Shown piece by piece: positions 42,868-49,098 of a stretch of DNA of 51,225 bases. The stretch lies in NCBI GenBank assembly GCA_017642425.1, contig JAGCPB010000060.1, forward strand, positions 1 to 51,225, given 5' to 3'. The translations under genes and the position numbers were made by a program. Under the pieces are notes generated by a model. That model saw nothing but the letters and a program-made list of their open reading frames with translations. It did not search any database and was not told where the DNA came from. This DNA comes from Bacteroidaceae bacterium (lineage in GTDB: Bacteria > Bacteroidota > Bacteroidia > Bacteroidales > Bacteroidaceae). How positions within the stretch are numbered: position 1 is the stretch's first letter; every line of letters starts with the position of its first letter.

Positions 42868-43919
42868 AATCCGGCCTTTTTCATCAGTTCAAGTACCTGC
42901 AGGGCAGGCATTTTCTCAGGAGTGCTTGCTCCAATCTCCTTTGGCAGCACAAGTGTGATGTCAGCTCCGCTGCGCTTCTTGTCCGACAGGATCACGCTGT
43001 AGAGTTCATCGGCAGAGTATGGACAACCGGTCTCGAAACCGTAGTCCTTTATGACCTTTGTTATAACGTCGGTATAGTCTGTGAAACCGTACACTCGGGC
43101 AACCTTTGCGGCTATGATCATTCCGCGTGCAACGGCGCTTCCGTGGGTTATGGAAAAACCGCTCAGCTTCTCGATGGCATGACCGAATGTGTGGCCAAAG
43201 TTCAGAAGGCCGCGCATGCCCTTGTCAAATTCGTCCTGCTCCACAACGTCACGCTTTATCTCTATGCAGCGGGCAATCACCTCCTTAATGTCAAAACTGC
43301 CGGGCTTTGCAACTGCCTGGAACAGTTTGCTGTCCAAAATGATACCGTATTTTATAACTTCGGCAAAGCCGTCACGCATTACAGAGGGATCAAGTGTATT
43401 CAAAGTCTCAGTGTCCAGAAAGACAAGAGCGGGCTGATGGAATGCTCCTACCAGATTCTTTCCGGCGCTGATATCCACTGCGGTCTTTCCGCCTACCGAT
43501 GAATCAACGGCTGCCAGCAGGGTGGTGGGCACCTGTATATATGGAATGCCGCGCAGGTAAATTGCGGCAGCGAATCCGGCCATATCGCCCACAACGCCAC
43601 CGCCCAAAGCCAGCACCATGTCAGTGCGGGTAACCTGTGCCTTTACCATGCTGTCTATAAAGGCGGTCACGTTATCCAGGGTCTTGCTCTGTTCACCGTT
43701 GGCTATCACGTGGGTTACAATCCTGAAACCGGCAGACTGGAGCGAATCAGTTACAGTCTTGCCGTAGAGCGGGAATACCTTGTCGTCGCTCAGGATGGCT
43801 ACTGTACAGGGCTTGAAACGCTCTGCTGCAGCCTTGCCTAAACCGCTCAGACCACCCTTGCTTATAAGGATGTCATAAGTGCCTGAGGCATGGACGGTGA
43901 TTTTGGCTGTTGATTCCAT
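42864..43919 (-). CDS. aroB: 3-dehydroquinate synthase
   Basis: 351 aa. NAD-binding GGGVVGDMAGFAAAIYLRGI, VPTTLLAAVDSSVGGKTAVD and the metal-ligand region LLNFGHTFGHAIEKL, with Glu and His ligands, are all intact. It converts DAHP to 3-dehydroquinate, the second shikimate-pathway step. It starts 3 nt after the tyrA stop and overlaps aroA by ATGA, in the middle of the six-gene aromatic operon. Confidence 0.95.
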   Translation of the reverse strand: MESTAKITVHASGTYDILISKGGLSGLGKAAAERFKPCTVAILSDDKVFPLYGKTVTDSLQSAGFRIVTHVIANGEQSKTLDNVTAFIDSMVKAQVTRTDMVLALGGGVVGDMAGFAAAIYLRGIPYIQVPTTLLAAVDSSVGGKTAVDISAGKNLVGAFHQPALVFLDTETLNTLDPSVMRDGFAEVIKYGIILDSKLFQAVAKPGSFDIKEVIARCIEIKRDVVEQDEFDKGMRGLLNFGHTFGHAIEKLSGFSITHGSAVARGMIIAAKVARVYGFTDYTDVITKVIKDYGFETGCPYSADELYSVILSDKKRSGADITLVLPKEIGASTPEKMPALQVLELMKKAGL

Positions 43920-43922
43920 ATA

Positions 43923-44756
43923 TCAGTTCTTTTCTGAAAGTTCCTTTGCAATGCGTCCGTCACGCAGCAGCGCGCACAATGCCCGGGCATCATCGGCCTC
44001 CATGGCATCGGCGTACTGCGTGAGGTTGTCTATCAGGGTATGTATTTCGCGCAGAAGGTTGTCCTTGTTCTCAAGGAACAACTCTGTCCACATGTTCTCG
44101 TTGAGCCAGGCTACGCGGGTCAGGTCGCGGAAACTGCCTGCGCTGTAGCCTTTGTGCTGCTGGGCCGACGGGCTCTTGACATAGGCGTTTGACACCACAT
44201 GGGCCAACTGTGACGTGAATGCTATCATGCTGTCATGCTGGTCAGGGGTGGTGAATACCACGCGCTTCAACTGCATGGGTTCCAGCAGTCTCTTTATGTG
44301 ATCAAGAAGTTCAATGTCATCATGTGTGGGCGGAACGATTATCATGGATGCGTTCTGGAACATGGTGGCACGTGAATTCTTGTAGCCCGACAGATGTGTC
44401 CCTGCCATGGGATGCCCGCCTGCGTATGTGAATCCGTACCTGGCGGCAACCTTCATTCCGCACTCCACCACTTTGCGCTTGGTTCCGCAGTCATCAATTA
44501 CAACTGTTTGGGGTGCTATCTCGGGACCGTGTTGTTCCAGCCATCGGCAGGCGGCATCGGGAGTGACGGCAATATGTATAAGGTCACACTGCTTTATGTT
44601 TCTGCTGTCAAGTACGGCAGAGAGTGTGCCTTCCAGCTCGGCAAAGCGGCTTACGGATTCATTAAGGTCAAAACCATAGACAGTCCAGCCGGCAGCCGCG
44701 TATGCCTTGGCAAGCGATCCGCCTATCAGTCCCAATCCTACAACTGCTACAATCAT
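43923..44756 (-). CDS. tyrA: Prephenate (or arogenate) dehydrogenase
   Basis: 277 aa. Rossmann motif VGLGLIGGSLAKAYAAAG (6-23), then DDCGTKRKVVE, GGHPMAGTHLSGYKN (catalytic His) and an all-helical dimerisation domain. There is no ACT or chorismate mutase fusion, so it is a stand-alone TyrA. It oxidatively decarboxylates prephenate towards tyrosine. It lies 42 nt after the DAHP synthase gene and 3 nt before aroB. Confidence 0.92.
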   Translation of the reverse strand: MIVAVVGLGLIGGSLAKAYAAAGWTVYGFDLNESVSRFAELEGTLSAVLDSRNIKQCDLIHIAVTPDAACRWLEQHGPEIAPQTVVIDDCGTKRKVVECGMKVAARYGFTYAGGHPMAGTHLSGYKNSRATMFQNASMIIVPPTHDDIELLDHIKRLLEPMQLKRVVFTTPDQHDSMIAFTSQLAHVVSNAYVKSPSAQQHKGYSAGSFRDLTRVAWLNENMWTELFLENKDNLLREIHTLIDNLTQYADAMEADDARALCALLRDGRIAKELSEKN

Positions 44757-44798
44757 CTTTGTTTCTTTGAGTTACAAAAATACTCAATTTTCAATTAA

Positions 44799-45809
44799 TC
44801 AAATGATTTCCTTAAGTGCTGTCACCTTCCGTGCAACCTGGTCAAACTGTGCGGGGGTGAGTGACTGTGCTCCGTCACAGAGGGCGTGCTCTGGGTCATT
44901 ATGGACCTCTATTATAAGGCCGTCAGCTCCGGCGGCAACGGCTGCAAGACTCATGGACGGAACCAGACGTGACTTTCCTGTGGCGTGGCTGGGATCCACT
45001 ATGATGGGCAGATGCGACAGCTCCTTTACGACAGGAATGGCCGAAAGGTCAAGCACGTTGCGGGTGTAGTTGTCATAACTGCGAATGCCTCGCTCGCACA
45101 GCACTATGTTCTCATTGCCGCCGGCCATGATGTACTCGGCACTCATGAGCCACTCCTTTATGGTACTGGAAAGGCCGCGTTTGAGCAGGATAGGCTTCTT
45201 GGTGCGGCCCAGAGTCTTGAGCAGTTCAAAGTTCTGCATGTTGCGTGCACCAACCTGAATCATATCCACGTCGGCAAACATGTCCAGGTGTTTTTCACTC
45301 ATGATTTCGGTCACGATAGGCAGACCTGTAGCCTGACGTGCCTTACGCAGCAGTTCCAGACCGTCTGCTCCCATTCCCTGAAAGTCATACGGGCTTGTAC
45401 GGGGCTTGAAAGCGCCGCCGCGCAGCAGTGTGGCACCCGATGCCTTCACGGCCTTGGCAATTCCGGTTATCTGCTCCTCGGACTCTACCGAGCAGGGACC
45501 TGCTATTATGGCAAAGTTGCCCCCGCCAATCCTGACCTTGTTCTCACCCTCGCCAATCTCTACGATTGTGTCGGCGGGATGGAAACGGCGGTTGGCGCAC
45601 TTGAACGGCTCGCTTATGCGTGTAACGCTCTCAATAATGTCCAGTCCGCTAAGCAGATCGGGGTCAATCCGGCTGGTATCACCTATAAGACCTATTACTG
45701 TCTGGAACTGGCCTTCGGATATGTGTACGTCCACTCCCTGGCCCTTGATCCAGTTGATGAGGTTTTTCTTTTGAGTCTCTGAGACTCCTGCTTTAAGTAC
45801 TGCTATCAT
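44799..45809 (-). CDS. aroF: DAHP synthase (3-deoxy-7-phosphoheptulonate synthase), type I-beta with N-terminal regulatory domain
   Basis: 336 aa. The N-terminal ~70 residues form the ferredoxin-like (ACT-type) regulatory domain of Thermotoga-style enzymes (QKKNLINWIKGQGVDVHISEGQFQTVIGLIGD). The barrel carries IIAGPCSVES, RGGAFKPRTSPYDFQG, QVGARNMQNFELL, LLKRG and VDPSHATGKS with metal and PEP ligands. It condenses PEP and erythrose 4-phosphate, the committed step, and is probably feedback-inhibited by Tyr or Phe through the N-domain. It is the first structural gene behind the aromatic leader peptide and terminator at 45839-45978. The symbol follows common usage for the first DAHP synthase and is not a claim of E. 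coli isozyme identity. Confidence 0.93.
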   Translation of the reverse strand: MIAVLKAGVSETQKKNLINWIKGQGVDVHISEGQFQTVIGLIGDTSRIDPDLLSGLDIIESVTRISEPFKCANRRFHPADTIVEIGEGENKVRIGGGNFAIIAGPCSVESEEQITGIAKAVKASGATLLRGGAFKPRTSPYDFQGMGADGLELLRKARQATGLPIVTEIMSEKHLDMFADVDMIQVGARNMQNFELLKTLGRTKKPILLKRGLSSTIKEWLMSAEYIMAGGNENIVLCERGIRSYDNYTRNVLDLSAIPVVKELSHLPIIVDPSHATGKSRLVPSMSLAAVAAGADGLIIEVHNDPEHALCDGAQSLTPAQFDQVARKVTALKEII

Positions 45810-45838
45810 AGTTGTTTTTCCTTGTTTTCTTTATTGTA

Positions 45839-45868
45839 ACAAAAAAGCCCGGATTATCGGTCCGGGCT
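45839..45868 (-). terminator. attenuator terminator upstream of the aro operon
   Basis: An 8-bp stem (45846-45853 with 45861-45868, AGCCCGGA and complement) with a 7-nt loop is followed on the minus strand by TTTTTT and GTTAC. It lies between the leader peptide and the DAHP synthase start (30 nt away), so it must be bypassed for operon expression. Confidence 0.85.
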
Positions 45869-45949
45869 CTCTGTCATCTATTGTTGGTACGCATACAACA
45901 AATTACCCGGCATATTGTCTGGTAAACCAAAAGTAATAGAAGTATGCGT
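45846..45949 (-). promoter_or_regulatory. mutually exclusive RNA pairings of the aro attenuator
   Basis: On the minus strand ACGCATAC (45949-45942), inside the leader peptide just before the aromatic codons, complements GTATGCGT (45896-45889). TTGTTG (45901-45896) and CAACAA (45886-45881) form a small hairpin. GCCGGGT at the leader stop (45911-45905) complements the 5' arm of the terminator (GCCCGG, 45867-45862). A ribosome at the stop would mask GCCGGGT and let the terminator form. One stalled at the Tyr/Phe/Trp codons would leave it free to antiterminate. The pairing roles are inferred. Confidence 0.6.
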
Positions 45950-45962
45950 TAACAGTTCTCAT
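45903..45962 (-). CDS. aromatic-rich leader peptide of the aro operon
   Basis: 19 codons plus TAA, minus strand: MRTVNAYFYYFWFTRQYAG. Eight of 19 residues are aromatic (four Tyr, three Phe, one Trp), and positions 7-13 (YFYYFWF) are seven aromatics in a row. It lies directly in front of an intrinsic terminator and the DAHP synthase gene. This is the pattern of a ribosome-mediated attenuation peptide that senses charged tRNA-Tyr, tRNA-Phe and tRNA-Trp. Its ATG lies only 8 nt from the end of the -7 box, so the mRNA has almost no 5' UTR. Confidence 0.9.
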   Translation of the reverse strand: MRTVNAYFYYFWFTRQYAG

Positions 45963-45970
45963 ATCGTCCG

Positions 45971-46005
45971 CAAAGGTATGCAACATTTTTACATGTTGTC
46001 TCAAA
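45971..46005 (-). promoter_or_regulatory. promoter of the aro operon
   Basis: On the minus strand TACCTTTG (45978-45971) is an exact -7 box, and TTTG (46005-46002) lies 23 nt upstream as a -33 element. The leader ATG is at 45962. Confidence 0.6.
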
Positions 46006-46033
46006 CACCGCCCATTTTAACAAAAAAATGAAT

Positions 46034-46041
46034 TATATTTG
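46034..46041 (+). promoter_or_regulatory. -7 box of the propeller lipoprotein gene
   Basis: TATATTTG is an exact TAnnTTTG match, 29 nt before the start at 46071. A TTTT/TTTA about 15 nt upstream is a poor -33 candidate. It is divergent from the aro promoter. Confidence 0.45.
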
Positions 46042-46070
46042 TGAATCAGTAAACAACCGGAATTTGAATT

Positions 46071-47234
46071 ATGAAACCTTTTCCTTTGTTAGCTTTAACC
46101 TCGCTGCTTATATGTTCCTGCAGTAACAGGCATCGCGTTGCCGTTGATGTTATCGAGACCGATTTCCTGAATAAATCAGAAGTTACGGTTCATGGCGTTC
46201 CGGTTGAGGCGTCACTTCCTTTGGGAGCATCAGGGATAGCCGTATGTGATACGTTCATAATAGTCACATCCGGTGGAAACCAGGCGCGGTTACACGTCTA
46301 TTCCACTCATTGGCAGCCGCTTGGCTCATTCTGCAATATAGGGCGGGCCAGGAATGAGTTCCTCTATTCAGTAGGTTTGACATACGGTCAATTCTTTAAG
46401 ACTGATGACGGCAGTATCCTGGTACCTCTGGTTGACGGCAGATCAGGTGGAATCAAAGTGCTGGACCTGACGGAATCCTTAAAACGCCAGAGTACCGTAT
46501 TAGTACAGCAAAGGGATGATTATTACGCTTACAGATTCATTAAACTCAATTTGGATGGCGCTGAAGTAGGTTTTGCAGCCCCCAGAGAGTTCCAGTTCCT
46601 GAATAATGACATCTACAATACATTTGAGTACAATGCCGCGCTCACTGTTCATCCGGATTTTTATGAGGAACCCTATTACAGTATCAGCCGTGATACAACA
46701 GAGATAAAGAGGATCAAGTTCCTTACAAGCATTGATTTGGAAGATATTGACTATTATGAAGGATCGATATTGAAACATCCTGACCGTAACCTGATAATCC
46801 AGCCGTTTTCCACTATGGATTACATACTGTTCATCGATATAGATAAGGACAATACTTTTGCCGTGCATCAGGCCGGATCGCTCTCTTTTGATGACAGACT
46901 ACCCACTTATGAGATGACTGAAGGAGTGACTGAAGACGGTCTGCAATATATAGAGGATAATATGATTCAGCACTTTGGGCATGCCGCGTCTGCTGATTCA
47001 TTCTTTATGGTGCTCTATTTTGCCGGCGATTACAGCATAAATACGCCTGACCCGGAAAACCCGTTGGCAGAACTGCTTTTCTTTGATTGGGACGGCAAGT
47101 TCCTTAAATCAGTAAAACTTGATGCCCCCGTGTGGGATATTGCATACGATAAGAGCCGCCAGATCCTCTATGGGATGGACGGGTTCAATGAAGAAATATA
47201 CTCTTTTGACCTTACGGCGGTTTTGCCGGATTGA
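46071..47234 (+). CDS. BF3164-type 6-bladed beta-propeller lipoprotein
   Basis: 387 aa. The signal peptide ends in LLICSC, a lipobox-like LxxC site, so it is probably a lipoprotein. The remainder reads as a six-bladed propeller: repeated WD-like strands such as ASGIAVCDTFIIVTSGGNQARLHVYSTHWQPLGSF, LDLTESLKRQSTVLVQQRDDYYAYRF and AELLFFDWDGKFLKSVKLDAPVWDIAYDKSRQILYGMDGFNEEIYSFDL, the last closing the ring. These TolB-like lipoproteins are expanded in Bacteroides and their ligands are unknown. It stands alone, with its own promoter box and ettA 43 nt downstream under a separate promoter. Confidence 0.7.
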   Translation: MKPFPLLALTSLLICSCSNRHRVAVDVIETDFLNKSEVTVHGVPVEASLPLGASGIAVCDTFIIVTSGGNQARLHVYSTHWQPLGSFCNIGRARNEFLYSVGLTYGQFFKTDDGSILVPLVDGRSGGIKVLDLTESLKRQSTVLVQQRDDYYAYRFIKLNLDGAEVGFAAPREFQFLNNDIYNTFEYNAALTVHPDFYEEPYYSISRDTTEIKRIKFLTSIDLEDIDYYEGSILKHPDRNLIIQPFSTMDYILFIDIDKDNTFAVHQAGSLSFDDRLPTYEMTEGVTEDGLQYIEDNMIQHFGHAASADSFFMVLYFAGDYSINTPDPENPLAELLFFDWDGKFLKSVKLDAPVWDIAYDKSRQILYGMDGFNEEIYSFDLTAVLPD

Positions 47235-47253
47235 AGCCTTTTGATTATCTTCG
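47222..47253 (+). promoter_or_regulatory. promoter of ettA
   Basis: TTTG (47222-47225), N20, TATCTTCG (47246-47253, seven of eight of the -7 consensus), 24 nt before the ettA start at 47278. The -33 box lies inside the end of the preceding gene. Confidence 0.5.
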
Positions 47254-47277
47254 TAACCGGATTATTATTAAAGATAA

Positions 47278-48972
47278 ATGGCACAGACAACAGCAGACGA
47301 CAAGAAGATCATCTTCTCCATGGTGGGGGTGAGCAAGCAGTTCCAGAACAACAAACAGGTTCTCAAGGATATCTACCTTTCTTTCTTTTACGGAGCCAAA
47401 ATAGGTATCATAGGCCTTAACGGTTCGGGTAAATCAACACTGCTCAAGATAATTGCAGGTATAGAAAAGAGCTATCAGGGACAGGTGGTGTTCAGCCCCG
47501 GATACAGTGTGGGCTATCTGCCTCAGGAGCCGCAGCTGGACCCCGACAAGACCGTAAAGGAGGTGGTCATGGAGGGCGTGCAGCAGATTTATGATACGCT
47601 CAAGGAGTACGATGAGGTGAACCACAAGTTTGAGCTGCCTGAGTATTATGAGGACCAGGATAAGATGGATGCCCTTATGGCACGCCAGGCTGAACTGCAG
47701 GATATGATTGACGCTACCGATGCCTGGAACATAGACAACCGTCTGGAGCAGGCGATGGACGCCCTGCGCTGTCCGCCCGAAGACCAGAAGACAGGTGTTC
47801 TGTCCGGTGGTGAGCGCCGCCGTGTGGCTCTGTGCCGTCTGCTCCTGCAACAGCCCGATATACTGCTGCTTGACGAGCCTACCAACCATCTGGATGCCGA
47901 GAGCATACAGTGGCTGGAGCAGCATCTTAACCAATATGCAGGTACTGTGATTGCAGTAACCCACGACAGATATTTCCTGGACAATGTGGCCGGCTGGATT
48001 CTGGAGCTGGACCGCGGCGAGGGTATTCCATGGAAGGGCAACTACTCAAGCTGGCTGGAGCAGAAGTCACAGCGTCTGGCCCTGGAGGAAAAACAGGCAT
48101 CCAAGCGCCGCAAGACCCTGGAGCGTGAGCTGGAGTGGGTACGCATGGCTCCCAAGGCCCGTCAGGCCAAGGGTAAGGCCCGTCTTAACTCTTATGACAA
48201 ACTGATGAATGAGGACGTAAAGGCCAAGGAGGAGAAACTGGAGATATTCATACCCAACGGACCGCGTCTGGGTAACAAGGTCATTGAGGCTCATGGAGTT
48301 GCCAAGGCATTCGGCGACAAGCTTCTCTTTGATGACCTTAACTTCTCGCTTCCGCCAAACGGCATCGTGGGCGTAATCGGTCCCAACGGAGCAGGTAAAA
48401 CCACTCTGTTCCGTCTTATAATGGGCTTGGAAAAGGTTGACAAGGGTAAGTTTGAGATAGGTGAGACGGTAAAAATTGCTTACGTTGACCAGCAACACAA
48501 GGATATCGACCCAGATAAGAGTGTCTATCAGGTGGTAAGCGGCGGCAACGAGCTGATACGCATGGGTGGCCGTGACATCAATGCACGCGCATATCTTGGC
48601 CGTTTTAACTTTACCGGTGCCGATCAGGAGAAAAAATGCGGCGTTCTGTCCGGCGGTGAGCGCAACCGCCTGCAGCTGGCTATGGCACTTAAGGAGGAGG
48701 GTAACGTGCTGCTGCTGGATGAGCCTACCAACGATATCGATGTAAACACCCTGCGAGCCCTTGAGGAAGGTCTGGATGATTTTGCCGGTTGCGCCGTGGT
48801 TGTAAGCCATGACCGCTGGTTCCTGGACCGCATCTGCACCCACATCCTGTCGTTTGAGGGTGACTCAAAGGTTGTCTTCTATGAGGGCTCGTACTCGGAG
48901 TATGAGGATTACAAGATCAAACAGTTGGGTTATCAGGAACCCAAGCGCATACATTACCGCAAGTTGCAGTAA
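47278..48972 (+). CDS. ettA: Energy-dependent translational throttle protein EttA (ABC-F)
   Basis: 564 aa with two ABC cassettes: Walker A GLNGSGKSTLLKI and GPNGAGKTTLFRL, signatures LSGGERRR and LSGGERNR, Walker B LLLDEPTNHLD and LLLDEPTNDID. The P-site tRNA interaction motif linker (EEKQASKRRKTLERELEWVRMAPKARQAKGKARLNSYDKL) and the arm in the first domain (YDTLKEYDEVNHKFELPEYYED) match EttA. It binds the ribosomal E site and gates the first peptide bond according to ATP/ADP ratio. The C-terminus YQEPKRIHYRKL is also EttA-like. It lacks the Uup-type coiled coil seen in the other ABC-F of this window. Confidence 0.93.
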   Translation: MAQTTADDKKIIFSMVGVSKQFQNNKQVLKDIYLSFFYGAKIGIIGLNGSGKSTLLKIIAGIEKSYQGQVVFSPGYSVGYLPQEPQLDPDKTVKEVVMEGVQQIYDTLKEYDEVNHKFELPEYYEDQDKMDALMARQAELQDMIDATDAWNIDNRLEQAMDALRCPPEDQKTGVLSGGERRRVALCRLLLQQPDILLLDEPTNHLDAESIQWLEQHLNQYAGTVIAVTHDRYFLDNVAGWILELDRGEGIPWKGNYSSWLEQKSQRLALEEKQASKRRKTLERELEWVRMAPKARQAKGKARLNSYDKLMNEDVKAKEEKLEIFIPNGPRLGNKVIEAHGVAKAFGDKLLFDDLNFSLPPNGIVGVIGPNGAGKTTLFRLIMGLEKVDKGKFEIGETVKIAYVDQQHKDIDPDKSVYQVVSGGNELIRMGGRDINARAYLGRFNFTGADQEKKCGVLSGGERNRLQLAMALKEEGNVLLLDEPTNDIDVNTLRALEEGLDDFAGCAVVVSHDRWFLDRICTHILSFEGDSKVVFYEGSYSEYEDYKIKQLGYQEPKRIHYRKLQ

Positions 48973-48990
48973 ACTCTTTTGACACATTAG

Positions 48991-49032
48991 GGAGCACTGA
49001 AACAAAAACAGGAGATTTTGTTTCAGTGCTCC
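48991..49032 (+). terminator. strong hairpin after ettA
   Basis: A 17-bp perfect stem (48991-49007 with 49016-49032) with an 8-nt loop starts 18 nt after the ettA stop. The bases after it read ATCTTTGGG, so there is no proper U tract. It is probably a 3' end or termination structure. Confidence 0.6.
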
Positions 49033-49055
49033 ATCTTTGGGACATGTCTCGACGG

Positions 49056-49083
49056 CTTGTCATTTTTAAAGATGTTATTTTTG
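49056..49083 (+). promoter_or_regulatory. promoter of the FG-GAP protein gene
   Basis: TATTTTTG (49076-49083) is an exact -7 box. CTTG at 49056-49059 lies 16 nt upstream, short for a -33 element. The start codon at 49099 follows 15 nt later. Confidence 0.45.
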
Positions 49084-49098
49084 AACATTAAGTAAAAA

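Noticed and set aside
48067-48843. 258-codon minus-strand frame inside ettA
   Set aside because: It is the antisense shadow of a well-supported ABC-F gene. The translation shows no domain and is rich in Leu/His/Gln, as is typical of reverse frames.
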